Shown one piece after another: positions 25,101-36,937 of a DNA stretch of 64,000 nucleotides. The position numbers and the translations under genes were made by a program. Origin of the DNA: Anaeramoeba flamelloides. Lineage: Eukaryota > Metamonada > Anaeramoebidae. Within the stretch, counting starts at the first letter, position 1. Each line of letters begins with the position of its first letter. The notes below the pieces were generated by a model. That model saw only the letters and a list, made by a program, of their open reading frames with translations, was not told the origin of the DNA and ran no database searches. The stretch covers positions 1,550,501 through 1,614,500 of the forward strand of contig JANTQA010000051.1 in assembly GCA_027625915.1 (NCBI GenBank). Direction: 5' to 3'.

Positions 25101-25217
25101 TAAAAAAATTTTGTTTTTGCAAAAAAGTTCTATCATCATTAAAAAATATCAAAATTTTCGTATTGGGAAAAAAAATCACTGACCTTAAACAAAAAATTAT
25201 TGTGTTCTATTACAGAA
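22196..25217. other. Noncoding, repeat-derived stretch
   Basis: A segment at about 22935-23110 is an inverted copy of about 60310-60475 (shared 'aaggggctagtaact'). A coding-like relic lies at 22560-22763 (listed separately). An ATG-started 70-codon frame at 24284-24496 (+) (MFGFFGFFKGKCFYPK) is less AT-biased but has no domain or partner exon, so it is left as a possible fragment. Confidence 0.5.
22560..22763 (-). repeat. Dispersed coding-like relic, copy 1 (FTF-DLNLGILLG family)
   Basis: On the minus strand this reads FTFSTDLNLGILLGTTLE and then EEEKSTDFNFETVDLYFE. Four other places carry recognisably the same tract: 36380-36590 (+), 46740-46935 (-), 61480-61640 (-) and 61690-61860 (-), with the shared core F-F-K-I-D/N-L-x-L-G-I-L-G. 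Nucleotide words such as 'cctaagttcaaatca' also recur. The protein-level resemblance suggests pieces of an old multicopy coding sequence; its family is not recognised. Confidence 0.5.
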
Positions 25218-25417
25218 TACAGTCAGTTTCACTTTTAAGGCACAAACTTTCAACGAAATTTAAGGCACAAAAAATCTCAAATTAAGGCACAAAATTTGTA
25301 ATTTTAATTTTTACAATTTATTTTTACTAGAATTTGAATTTTGTGCCTTAATTTGAGATTTTTTTTGTGCCTTAAATTTCGTTGAATGTTTGTGCCTTAA
25401 AAGTGAAACTGACTGTA
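25218..25417. mobile_element. TA-flanked hairpin MITE, intact copy
   Basis: A 200-bp near-perfect hairpin with arms of ~90 bp. It starts TACAGTCAGTTTCACTTTTA and ends with the reverse complement TAAAAGTGAAACTGACTGTA. Direct 'aaggcaca' words repeat inside each arm. TA at both tips and CAGT immediately inside are typical of Tc1/mariner-type ends. Other copies: 1-172 (partial), 38083-38269, 39851-40047 and 46535-46640 (partial). The near-identity of the arms makes this one the youngest. Confidence 0.85.
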
Positions 25418-27562
25418 TTGGTTTATTTTAAAGAAAAAATGATAATTATATGTTTTTTTTTATCTATGGAATTTCCTAGCATATGAAAGGATTTGTAAAA
25501 GCTGAATATCTGTCTTATAAAAAAAAATAAATCTAATATATTAAAAAATACTCAAATATGTAATAAAATTAAAAAAAGATTTCAACTTGATTATTATCAA
25601 AAATATGTAATAAACTTATTTTAAGTTTTTAATAGAATTAATAAATAAAAAAACAAAGATTTTGAGTAAATAAGAGGGGTTAATACCCCCCCTCCCCACA
25701 CACACACCCTTAATTACCAATTATAACAAAAAATTATAGGATTATTTCGATTGTTTACCTTTTCCAAATTTATCTTTTTAAGTTATTTGATTTGTTAAAT
25801 ATTTATATTTAAAGTGTTTGAAATGGGATAAAATGAATAAAAAAAAACTTTACAAAAAGTGATAAAATTATTCATGATTAGGTCCCAAAGAAAGTAACTT
25901 AATCTATCATAATCCAACTTGGATGATTTGATATCAATAGGGGGGAAGTAAAAACAATTTTCCCCAAGTGAACAGAATTAATTATATATCAAGTGGGGCG
26001 GGTTGAAATAAATAGTATGTATAATTCATCTAGTTGGTACTTTTATTTGTTTAATGTAGTAAAATTGTTAATTTATTATCATATTTAGCCAAAAAAAATA
26101 CTCCAAAACGAATTTGTATTTTTGACAATCAATACAATCGACGTATACCTTTTCATATGAAATGTTCAAAATTAAAACTTTAGAAAGTAACCTATTTTAT
26201 TTAAGATATAAACTAAATTCCAAAAATTTGGACATAATTTAAATGGTTAAAAGAATAGCAATAATTTACTTTATATTCAATTTAGAAATAATTTTTCATT
26301 TTACAAACTTTTTCTTTTTTTATCTTTTATGTTTGTTTTTATTTTTTTTTTTCCAGTTACGTAATCTTTTTTCGTTTGATGAATAAATTTTTTTCGATGG
26401 TTGATAGAAGGTTAGTGTTGAGTTTGTCAAATTGGAAAATCACATACAATTTGTCGATGATATCTTATCATTTGATCGAATATTATTTCCTATTGAAATT
26501 TCAGCAAATTTACTAATACATGAATTTTTCAGCTCATTTCATTATTTTGGACACACCAATTCTTATTTTTGAGTTTTTTTTATTTTTTTTTTTATTTTAG
26601 GATGAAAATGATTACTAATAAAAACATTAATATTCAGTTACTTAAATGTAGTTTTATATTACTTTTTCGGAAAAATATAATTAAGGAGTTTTAGTTTGCT
26701 TATTTTTAATTTTGAATGTGTCCAAATTTTTGGAATGTGGTTTAGTTTTTCAAATATTTATACCTTTTTATTAAAAATAATTGTGGTACCAATCTAGATG
26801 TTTTCAACATAAAAAGAAATAAATGATAGTTATTAAAATTTTGGGTAATAAAAAAAACTTTTAAAGTTTTTTATTTTTATTTTTATTTTTTGTTTAATTT
26901 CTTTTATTTCTGGCTTTTTTTTATTTGTTTTATTGGCTTTTTTTACAAATAAAAATTTGTTATTTGATTTTTAAAACCAAATCTATTCTATACATAATAA
27001 TTTTGTCTACATTATAGCTAGAATAAAAAACAAGAAAAAAAAATTGACAAACCTTTTAGTTGCCTTAAAAAGAGCCAAAAGTTTCTCTAAAAAAAACTAT
27101 TTTTATTAAAATGATTAAAAGAAATCATTAGAAAATTCTTTTAAATTTTGAAACGATCAAAAAACAAATAACAAGACAAGGAAAATTTTTTCAAAAAAAA
27201 ATCTCTAAATTTTGTATTTTTAAAATACACTCATATAATAAACATTATTATACATAACAATTTTCAATGAGGTTTACAACTTTAATAGATATTAATTGGA
27301 ATTGAAAAAAAAATGAAATTTTTCAGTAATATTTTTTCCATTTTTTATTGTAAAATTTTTGAAATTTTTAATTGACTTAGAAGAGAGATAATTTTCAAGT
27401 ATTTTTTTAATAGTCTAAATAGAAATATATTTTTCAATTTGAAAATAGCACAAAATATTTCAATCAAAAGATATCGCTAAATTAAATTGAAAATCTGATT
27501 TTTTATCTGTTTTTGGAATATTTTTTATGATTTTATTTTTTTCCATGTTTGAGTTTTTATAT
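25418..27562. other. Noncoding, repeat-derived stretch
   Basis: A region at about 26215-26575 is, on the minus strand, a distant relative of the 530-bp MITE ('gatcaaatgataagatatcatc' and 'tccaaatttttggaattta'). Its tip GTCCAAATTTTTGGAAT recurs at about 26720-26745. C-rich tracts lie at about 25685-25707. No gene is seen. Confidence 0.45.
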
Positions 27563-28099
27563 AAACCCCAATTCAAAATTTTTAACACACCAAAATTCGA
27601 TTTGTGAAAAAAAAAACTTATTTAATCACTTCTCGAAGATTTACCAAATTAGAACCATTCACTAATTGAAATGTTAACACCTTTTTATAAATTACAATAC
27701 CCACAAAACAAAAAATAAATAATTATCAATACAAATAAATCATGGGTGTGTTAAAAATTTTGGAGAGAGCAAAACAAAAAAATACATTGGTAAATTTGTT
27801 TAAATTCTATTAGGAATATTGATCGATCAAATGGTTAGATACTACCAACTAATTTTATTTGAGTTCTTCTATTTGGAACAACTTTCAACTTTAACATAAT
27901 ATAAACCTTGTTGATAAAAATTTTGATCCAACGAAGCCAATTACGTAATTCAAACAATGAAATGAAAACAAAAACTAAAAGATGAAAAAATGATTTTCAT
28001 ATTTTTCAAAAATCAAAATTATCTCCAATTTCAATGAAATTGTATTGTTTTGATTGTTTGGAACGTTTTAGCTGGGTGGAAAATTTTGAATTTTAGTTT
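27563..28099. mobile_element. 530-bp MITE, copy 3
   Basis: Starts AAACCCCAATTCAAAATTTT and ends AAAATTTTGAATTTTAGTTT, so about 22 of the outer 29 bases pair as an inverted repeat. It is flanked by TATA on the left and A/T sequence on the right. Very similar throughout to 18224-18755. No coding capacity; the ORF-like frame at 28050-28268 only overlaps its end. Confidence 0.75.
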
Positions 28100-28828
28100 A
28101 CATTCCCGATTTTTTTCTGCAAATTGCTTTAACATAGATTCTTTTTTAAATCTTAATGTTCAATCAAAAATTAATTCATTTCAACTTTTTTCATTAAAAA
28201 AATACCCCAAAAATAGGTGTTTTTTTCAAAAGTCAGTATTTTTGAAAAGGGGGGTATTCAGATTTTAATGAGTTTAATAGCTATCCTTTTTTTATTACAT
28301 AAAATTATGATAACTTTGAAAAAATAATTTATAAAAGAAGTATAACTGAAATCCAATGTATAGTTTTAGCTAACTTTAATTTTATGTATTTAAATTTTCC
28401 TTGTAGTGAAGACACAACAATTTTTTGATCTACAAACCAATTTTTGATAATTTTAGCTGATTTCTTCCCTTTTGTTTTTCCTTAAATATTTTTTTGCCTT
28501 TTGATACATGGCGATTCTATAATATAAAGATAGATTGTGAATTTTTAAAAAAAAAAAATTATCTTTTTTCCCCTTTCCCTCAACATAATCCTATAATAAA
28601 TTAAAAAAATAAAATAAAATACAACGAAACAGTAAATGGCTGATATAAAAGAAATTCTTTGTTTTGGTTATGGATGTGTAAACATTTTAAAGAAAATACA
28701 TTTTTGAAAAAAAAAAAAGGAGGACAACAAAGATAACCTTAGAAATACCATTTTCAAAATGGACACCAAGAGATTTATTCGCAAAATAATTTTCTCAATT
28801 TCCATTGGGTTAAAAAGCACAATAGCAC
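28100..28828. other. Noncoding stretch, 3' flank of the esterase
   Basis: AT-rich sequence without a supportable gene. It lies between the MITE and the esterase stop. Confidence 0.5.
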
Positions 28829-29892
28829 TTAGAATTTAAATGGTTGAGTAAAATATTGAAGATAAGTTTGGTAATAAGATTTATGAAAGATATTTTTCAC
28901 CGTTTGGAAACTGTGTTGGTTGAAACGGTAAAAAAAATTGCCGTCTGGTGGCAAGAGTGCATGTCTTACCCAGGACAAAGTATTTAATTTTTTGGTCATA
29001 GTAATTAATTGTTTTTGTTTTTCGCTTTGTGTAAACCAATATTTTTCAAAATCAAAGTTTTTGGGATCAAAATTGAAGACTTTAGAAATTTTCTTCAAAT
29101 GCCGACCAGAGTAAATCCTTGGAAGCCTTTGGTTCTTGCCAAACGAATTTTTGAATTCTTCAATTTGCTTACACTGAGGAAGAATTAAGGCAGTTTCAAA
29201 TGGCACACGCCAGTCATATTTTATGTTTCCATAAATGATTCTTTTTTGGAATTTTGACAGTGGAGAAAGGAATTTTGGCTTTGTTAAATTCATAAAAAGG
29301 TTCTCCTTCTGATCACCAAGAACAAATTGGTTGCATGATCTCCCAAGTTTGGGTGCAACCAAATTAAAAATTTTCCCAATTTTTTTCTTGTCGTTCAGAT
29401 TTCTTGCGCCCAAGTGCGGGCTACAAATCGCCATATAATTTTCCAAAGCAACATTTTTCTTGTCAAACCATTTTGATTCGTCTAAGACACCTAAGGCATA
29501 ACGAGAAATCACGCCACCCATACTATGGCCGACAATTGAAAATCTAAAGTCTGTAGCTTGTCCTACGTGATCCCTGATTTCTTGGGCAACCCTTTGACCA
29601 GATCGATCAATACCAAAAAATGACTTTAGGCCATCGTTTAATTTGGTGACATAAATACTTGCCTCAACCTGTGGATATGCCTTTGATCGTTTTGTTAACT
29701 CTTTTTGAAGCCCAAGCATACCAGAGTGGTGGCCACCGAAGCCATTAACAAGGAAAACGAAATGCTTTTTAACTAATTGTATTTGAAGATCAAAATAAAT
29801 GTTTTTTTTTGTTTGATTGGAAAACCAAAAAGATGAAGAAAAGAAAAATTTCCTTTACAATTACGATTGATGGTGTTTATAGATTTGTTCAT
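28829..29892 (-). CDS. DUF676/FAM135-type lipase-like serine esterase, two exons
   Basis: The main exon is 29772-28829; exon 1 is best placed at 29892-29865 (ATG, donor GTAATT), joined by a 92-nt intron with acceptor TTAG. The product is 323 residues. An N-terminal strand and oxyanion-type loop, HFVFLVNGFGGHHSG, precedes the nucleophile motif FSIVGHSMGGVISRYALG (Ser at about residue 93). The family signature follows: AICSPHLGAR, then KLGRSCNQFVLGD, then YGNIKYDWRVPFETALI. A late His (SWVRHALLPPDG, about residue 280) is a candidate for the catalytic triad. This matches the DUF676 alpha/beta hydrolases, putative lipid or ester hydrolases; the substrate is unknown. No membrane anchor or signal peptide. 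A donor six bases further on in exon 1 (GTAAAG) is an equally legal alternative that changes only two or three residues. Confidence 0.88.
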
Positions 29893-31499
29893 CACTTTTT
29901 CTACGAGTCCGTAAAAAGAAAATCAAAATAGAAAAAAAAATATTTTTATCAAGTATATTTTTGAGAAAAATGAGTTTTGATAGCAAATTCTAGGTTGAAT
30001 TGATTCACCCATACAAAGTTTGTTTTTGATTTTTGAAAGACAACTAAATAAGATTCTTGTAGATTTCATCAAAAACCTTCTTTTGATTTTACTCCTTGTT
30101 ATTTTTTAAGGGACCAAAGTCCTGATAAAAAAATTATTCAAAAAAAGTTACCACTTCTTGAAATTGAAAAAATCAATAACAAATCTGAGTAACTATGAAG
30201 GCAAAGCTTATATTTAAAGCTCTTTTCAGAAATGAATTATTGCATTTAAAAAGTTGGATCCATTTTTTATTCTTTTGGGCAAGTTCAAAATTAACTGAAT
30301 GTACAGTTTGTTAAATAACTCGTGTTGACTTAAATATTTTTTTTTTTTAACTTTTACTGTTGTTTTATCAAAAATCAATTTTTAAGTGTTGTTTTTCAAC
30401 TTTTTTCATGTGTTTTCTTTTTTTGTTTGTTGTTGAAATGAAAAGTTTTCAAGGGTATGTTTAATTTTAAAAAGGAAAGTCTATCTTGATGATATTATTG
30501 TCATTCGCTCAAGTCATAAAAGAAATTTTTATTCAAAGTTTTCAAAAATATTATCTCTATTATTTTGATTGAAAAATTGAAAGATCTTGTTATAATCAAT
30601 GAAAATTGATCTTTTGAGAGATTTAATTTCCTCTCGTTATTAAACTTGTTGAAAATGAATTGATTTATAAATAATTTGGTCATTGTCCGTGTTCTTTTAG
30701 AATTTTAATCTGATAATATATAGGCTAATTAAATTTTTGATTCAATATGAAATATTCTTTCATTGAGGATTCATATCTCATCCAATATTGGGAAAAAAAA
30801 GAATGAAAACAAATAAAGAAAGTCAACCAATTACAAAAGATGATTTGAAGACGATAGGTAAAAGGAAAAAGGGAAAACGAAATTTTTTTTTATTGATTTT
30901 TCTCAAAAAAACTTTGAAAAATTGATATATCATTTTTACAAAATGTGGAGATACCAGTAAAATAGGTTTTAAGAAAACCTATTATCCTTTTTATTGATTT
31001 TTTTTGTATTTATTCATATTTAAAGATTTGGTTGTTGTAAATTTTGGTCTTGTTTTGTTTAAATTTGGTTGAATTAGATCTCTTTTATCAGGAGATTGGA
31101 CTTGAAGGTTGTAGAAAAACACTTTGATAATATTACCTATTGTAAATATTGTTTGATTTGAAAGTATAGTTAAACTAAACTGTATTTTTCGTAAAACACA
31201 AAATAAAAACCAAAAAACACAGTTAAAGAAAAAAAAACATTTTTAAAAAAAAAACACTAATAATTTTCAAAAAAACATATTAAAACTTCTTAAAAACACA
31301 AAAAAAATCGTCAACACTGGTTATTTAACAAACTGTACAATTATTTTTTAAAAAAAAATGATTTTCAAAGAAGAAAAAAAAAATGTATTGTTGCAAAGGG
31401 AATGTACAAAAATATACCTTAAACTAGAACCAGTCAGATATCCAAATAATTCAATATAAAAATATATTTCATTTCAAAAAAAATATAGAATTGTTTAAA
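29893..31499. other. Noncoding 5' flank and repeats
   Basis: A segment at about 30130-30310 is shared with 59130-59310 ('cttgaaattgaaaaaat...ttttcagaaatgaattatt'). No gene is seen; the frame at 30501-30683 (-) is Asn/Phe/Ile-rich noise. Confidence 0.5.
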
Positions 31500-32040
31500 A
31501 CATGTAAAAAATATAATTTTTCAAATTCAAAAAATTCTTTTTTAATTTTTTTTCATTTTTTGAAAACTGAAAACAACTTTTTTCAAACTTTAAAGAAAAA
31601 ATTTTTTTCCCAAATAAATCAAAATTTTATTGAGAAACTTTTTTTAAACTTTTTTTGAATTTTGATAGATTTAATCACCTATACCTCGTTTAGTTTTATT
31701 AGTTAAGATTTAAATTGAAATTTTCATCAAAGAAAATTAATTACAAAATAAAAAAATTTTCTTACAAAATCAATATTAACCAATATAAAACTAAAAATAT
31801 GTTATAAATTTTTCAAGAATTTACTTAATTTCGAATAAAAAATACCTTTTTTAGTTTTTTTTTATATTGAAAACATTTGAATTTTGAAATTCAAAAAATC
31901 GGGACTCAAATTAATTAATTGTTTAATTGAAATAAACCCATCAATTTCCTGATCCAAAGCACAAATTACAAAAAAAATATTTTTTAAAAGATTTCAACAA
32001 GATTTCATTTTATGATTAAAAAGACCAGTTCCCTTAAACA
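31500..32040. repeat. Dispersed repeat, partner of about 11030-11560
   Basis: Shared order of words with 11030-11560: 'aatcacctatac', 'gttttatt', 'atttgaattgaaatttt'-like, 'aaaactaaaaatatg'-like and 'acaagatttcattttat'. Divergence is high. A weaker third relative may lie at 59380-59660. Ends are not definable by eye. Confidence 0.45.
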
Positions 32041-32499
32041 TCAATTTATCAAAATTTCCCTCGTTTTCAAATTGAGAATATTTCGATCATACAAAAAAAA
32101 AACAAAATGTATTAATTTGACACGTTTTGGACACCATTTTAACCTTTTTGTGTATTTTTTTAAGTTTTCGATGCCAATTATGATTTTTTACACTTTTTGA
32201 CAAATTCTTTAAGGGTGTAAGTACTTTTTCCCATTTTGAAAATTTCTAATTGTGTTAACATTACTGAAAATTATTTTTTGAGTACCAACAGATATTGAAA
32301 CTTTAAAACCAAAACACCATCCACTAGTCTATTCCTGAAAAGAATCAAAGTGATTCAGAGCTGAATCTTAAATTTTTTGATTTTTTGAACATTTTTTTTT
32401 TGATTCAATTTTTGGTTTTATTAAATTTTGTTTTCGATCTCGAGATGTGTTTCTACGAATGATTGAAATTAATCAAACAGTAAACCAAAAAAAATACCC

Positions 32500-33300
32500 A
32501 AAAAGGTGTACATTTGTAACAAATGTTTTCTTTTAGAAGACCAAACACGAAATATCACCATTCCAAATAAATTTGTTGAAATCAAGAATGAAAAAAAAAA
32601 AAAATCGATAAAAGCCTATTTTCGAAAATTGGTTTTCTTTATCTTCTTAATTTGGATGGATACAGACTATTTTTTCCTTGGATTTCTATCACCATTACTA
32701 TTTATTATTATTTTAAAAAACCATTTGTGACAAATTTGCATTCAAAATTCAATTTTAAATTATTTTTATCAAACAAATCCAAAACAAAGAATACTATTTC
32801 AAAAATTAAAATAAATGGGTTGAATTCTTGGAATCGAAAAACAGTTACAAAAGATTCAAATCAAAATAATTGAAAAATTCAATTATAAATTTTTATCAGA
32901 TTCGGAATTTTTTTGAGTTCTCATTTTTATTGAAAATAAATCATTATAAAATCAAACAAATTTGTCCAATAAACCCTCACTCTCAAGAAGTATTAAAAAA
33001 ATCTCGGATTTTCTGAACTAAAACTAGAATTAGAGGACATAAATGAAAATGAGGATTTTTAAATTCATTTTGGAAATTCTTTCGAAATAAACAGTCATTT
33101 GTTTTTCAAAAATTTTCCAAACAAACATAATTGTTTTTATCAAGAATTAAAAATAAAACCAAATAAAGAATAAGTAACTGTGTAAAATTTTATAGATAAG
33201 ATCAAGTAATAAATGATTTTTATTTATTTTTTTTTGATCAATTTTTTCATTTTTTTCATTTGTGTTTTTTTGTTGGTATGAAAATATCTTCTACTAGGAT
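32500..33300. repeat. Dispersed repeat downstream of profilin (pair with 40880-41650)
   Basis: Shared words in the same order as in 40880-41650: 'gttgaaatcaagaatgaaaa', 'tcttggaatcgaaaaaca'-like, 'aaataatttataaaatcaaa'-like, 'ttgttcaataaa'-like and 'agataagatcaag'. Both copies lie just beyond the 3' end of a minus-strand gene (profilin here, AP-2 sigma there). The open frames at 32506-32873 fall inside the repeat and are not conserved as protein. Confidence 0.6.
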
Positions 33301-33906
33301 ATATTCCACTTTATTATTTATTAAAATATAAATGTATTTGGCTAAAGAAATAAATTGAAGAATTCAGTTTCACATAAATGGTGGCACTCAAAAAATGAAA
33401 AGTGTACTTACCCCCTTAAATAAAAACTTAATAAACATGGTTTCTTAATTTTTTAAATTATTTCAAAATTTTAATCGAAAATATTACTTGATGGAATTTC
33501 TTTTAAAAATAAATTCTAGAGATCAAGCGAAAATTATTTTGAAACTGTTAATTCCTCAGAAACTTTTTTAATGTTAAAAACAATTTTAGGAGGTAAATAC
33601 TACCAGAAGTGAAAGTGTAATAGAAACGGTAACATTTCACAAAAAAAAACATTATTCAAACATCTAGTAAGCAATGAAAAGCATTAAAGTATCGGTGGAA
33701 GAAAATATTTTATTGAAAAAACAAGTATAAATTGTGTAAGAAGAACAATTTTGATTAGAATGTAAAGAATAATTCTTAAACTGAGACATGAACAACAGAC
33801 TGTTCAGGTTACATCAAATTTTTTATTATTTTTTTTTTTGGTAGAACAATATTTTGTAAGATCAAATTTATTTTTTTTTTAATCTTTTGTTTTTGATCAA
33901 ATTTGT
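33301..33906. other. Noncoding, 3' flank of profilin
   Basis: No gene is seen. T runs (AAAA on the minus strand) just past the profilin stop would suit a 3' end. Confidence 0.45.
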
Positions 33907-34405
33907 TTAATATCCATTATCTTTAAGCCAATCTGCAAATTTACCACAGACACTTGAGCAGTTACCAGTTTGAATACCGTCTTTGTATACACCAATTACA
34001 AGTGCTTTGTTTGCTTTATAAACAATGACACCATCTTGTCCTTTTTTTCCTTTAAGAAAGTCTCCTCCACCAAGGAAAATATATTTGATACCTCCAACTT
34101 TGATACCAGTTGAATAGAGGGAGTCTGGATCTTCAAATCCTTTGATCATCATATTGACTTCGTCTGTTTTGAGGTTCATTCCTTTGGTTTGTGCCCAGAT
34201 GCTTCCATCAAGCCCAGCAAGTGCACCCAAGGTAACCTATTATGCATTAATTGTGTAGTTTGTAGATATTTTAAGTTTATTAAGAGGAAAGAAACAAGTT
34301 TTTAATCTTTTTGAAGGGAAAATATTTAAAGAGAATTTAGAAAAATAAGAAATTTACATGACCAGATCCGACAAGTGATGTTTCAACGTAACTATCCCAA
34401 GACAT
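33907..34405 (-). CDS. Profilin, two exons
   Basis: Exon 1 is 34405-34358 (MSWDSYVETSLVGSGH, donor GTAAAT) and exon 2 is 34236-33907 (acceptor ATAG), separated by a 121-nt intron in phase 0. The 125-residue product has the normal profilin length and pattern: N-terminal SWDSYV (Trp3 for poly-proline binding), GALAGLDGSIWAQTKG, then YIFLGGGDFLKGKKGQDGVI, and the C-terminal helix FADWLKDNGY with its terminal aromatic residue. Profilin binds actin monomers, promotes nucleotide exchange and delivers actin to proline-rich polymerases. A + strand repeat shared with the AP-2 sigma locus lies just past its 3' end. No second profilin was seen in the window. Confidence 0.96.
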
Positions 34406-36379
34406 TTGAAGTTAACTCTAAAAAATTTTAAGAAAAATAAAAAAAAAAAAAAAAAGAAAAGTCAAAAATTTTTAAACGAAGAAAAAAGGTATAAAATTAA
34501 TATAAGGTTGTGTATTTGTTTTTGAAGAAAAAATTATTTTATAAAAAAGTGGAAAAAAGAAAAAAGGGAGTAAAAAAAAAAATAAATAAAGGTATTTTAT
34601 GTGGTATTTTTAATAAAAAAAAAAAAAAAAAAAAAAAAAAACTAAGAAAAATATAAAAAAAACAAACTTAATAAATTTACTAAATAAAAAAAATGAATTT
34701 CGATTCACTGATTTCACTTAAGTTAGGGTATGAACGATTTATGTGAATAATTCAAAAAGGTAATAAATTTGTGTCCAATAGACTTGTGTGTTTTTCGAAT
34801 TCTGAAATTTTCAGATATTAATCGTCTAACTTAGCAAAAACAATTCTCAACAAATTGCAAATCGGATTGTTTTTAATCGAAAAAAGGGTGAGAAAGAATA
34901 TGATCATTCAGCAAAAATTTTTTCTTTTAACTATGTTATACTCTTTGTGTATTGAGCTTCTAATATTAACAAAGATTAAAACACTCTTTGAGAAACAATA
35001 CAAAACTTTTCTATTTCATTTTTGAGGAAATGAAGAACAAATTTGACAAACACAAAATATTTCTTCGATTGTACACTTCTACTTTTTCTCATAAAAAAAT
35101 TTTGACATCCCTAAAGTTGTAAAAGAGTTTCAATTACTTTTGAAGACTTAAAAAAACACTAAGGAAATACCCTTTAAACTTTTCGAACAGTTTTTACATT
35201 GACACTATTTGAGATCGAATAATTGTTTTGATTGTTTTTTACTAATATAGCATTTATAAGAGGAAATTTTCTTGTATTTTATTTAACCGAGTTAAGATTG
35301 GCTTTGAAATTTTGTGATCTGTTTGACAAGAACAGTTTTTAAAAAAAAAAACCTTAAAAGTATGATATTGAGGGTTAATTACTTACAAATTTCTAAAACC
35401 CGACGAGAAAAGTGTCAAAATGTTTTCTTGTTTATGTTCAAAGCAAGACTTGTTCTTCACTATCGTCTTGAAGAAAAAAAGCAAAACTGGAAAAAGAGTT
35501 TAATACCTTTTGTAATTGTGATCATTAAAAGAAACGCAAAATTACAAATACGTTCGAGATAAAAAAGGAAAAACAAATTATAGTCAAAGTGAAGGCACTA
35601 AATACAATTACACCTTTACTAATACAATCATTTAGAATGGGACATTTTTTGGGTTATCAATTATCAATAATTTGTGTAAAAATTGACTCTTTTTAAGATC
35701 TCCAAAACCACTAGACTTCTATCTATAATCTAGATGATTTAAATTTTCATTACTGATATATTGCAATTTGTGTTTGGAATTTTTGCTTGATTATCCTTTT
35801 TGAAATTTTAATGCTCTAGCTTTGAATAAAGCCTTTTATGAAGTCAAGCGTTCATAAACTTTGTAAAATTATTTGTTCTTCAAAATATTCTTTGACTTGT
35901 ACTGTTTGATAAGAAACAGTTGGAAGATTTATCAAAAGGAAATTGAACTTAAAAATTTTAATGAAATTTATTAGAATTTATCAGTATTGTTTTGGGAGAT
36001 AATAACACAAATAGGTTATTCTTGGAAGTTAATTTGTTTCCACTTGGAATTGATTTTGCTTTTCATTGTCAGTAAGGTTTTCAATTTTTTTTCAATTCAA
36101 AATACTGTTATCAATAAAATGAGGTATAGAAAAATTATAATGTGTGTTTCAAAATAAAAAGCCAGTTATTTTTGTTAGAGAAGACCTATACACTAACCGA
36201 CAAAAGAAATTTATAATAAACCCTAAGTTAAACAGGGGTTTGGTTTTTTAAAGTTCTATTATTTAAGGAACTAGTCTAAAAATTATGGATCAAATGGTAA
36301 AATTTGTCTTAAAAAATAGAGTTAAATTTTTCATCACTAATTTAATTATCAAAAAAATCAAAAAAATAAAAAAAAAAAA
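34406..36379. other. Noncoding 5' flank of profilin and beyond
   Basis: Long A runs occur near 34440-34640. An open stretch near 35390-35530 (+) is less AT-biased (FLKPDEKSVKMFSCL in one frame, a different reading in another), but neither frame has a start, splice partner or domain. From about 36000 it merges into the relic family described at 36380-36590. No gene is called. Confidence 0.45.
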
Positions 36380-36590
36380 TTGAGTAAATATTTTGAAAAG
36401 ATTTGTACTAATTACATTATTAATTTAAAATTTACTGATAATATCAAGTATTTTGCTTTCAAAATCAATTTATACTTAGGTATAATATTGGGTAATAAAT
36501 TAGAAGTTACATTTGGAACAAGAAAAAAAAAATACGGATTATGTTTTGATACACAGATTATAGTCGTTTCACATGCATGGTTTTGATCTC
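36380..36590 (+). repeat. Dispersed coding-like relic, copy 2
   Basis: Reads KFTDNIKYFAFKINLYLG, then IILGNKLEVTFGTRKKKYG and GLCFDTQIIVVSHAW. The same core appears on the minus strand at 22560-22763, 46740-46935, 61480-61640 and 61690-61860. This copy has the longest uninterrupted reading. The DNA upstream of it (about 36000-36300) pairs with the inverted segment at about 46940-47230, so the repeat unit is at least ~600 bp. Family unknown. Confidence 0.5.
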
Positions 36591-36611
36591 TGTGGGATTG
36601 AAGTTTTTCCC

Positions 36612-36657
<46 letters not shown>

Positions 36658-36688
36658 TCAAAAGAATTGGTATAACACAAGCTCAGAT

Positions 36689-36937
36689 ATGGGCCAAAGT
36701 TTAAAGACCGAAATAGATTCTAAAAGTTCAATAGGATTTCTAAAAAAATATTCTCTTTTTAAAGATATTTTTCTATTTTATTCTCAAGACTTTAGTATCA
36801 TCAAAGGAATTACTGTCTTTCTGAATTTTATGTTCTCTGAAAAAGAAATCCAATACTTTAAAATGAAAAATACGTTAACTGATCCACTATTAAAAGTAAG
36901 TCAAAAAATTTATTTTTTTTTTGAGAATTTTAAATGA
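36689..36937 (+). CDS. Possible exon of an unrecognised gene
   Basis: Starts MGQSLKTEIDSKSSIGFL and stays protein-like (SLFKDIFLFYSQDFSIIKG) to NTLTDPLLK at 36897, where a good GTAAGT donor follows; beyond it the frame runs into a T tract. A second protein-like stretch lies at about 36994-37067 (PEHTLKHHIPLEIPLLHF), but its phase does not match this donor, so no joined model is offered. It lies 35 bases after a (TA)n tract. Could be an exon of a real gene or part of an old element. Confidence 0.3.
   Translation: MGQSLKTEIDSKSSIGFLKKYSLFKDIFLFYSQDFSIIKGITVFLNFMFSEKEIQYFKMKNTLTDPLLKVSQKIYFFFENFK

Noticed and set aside
32506-32873. Two overlapping small frames
   Set aside because: They lie in a dispersed repeat whose other copy at 41 kb does not preserve the frames.
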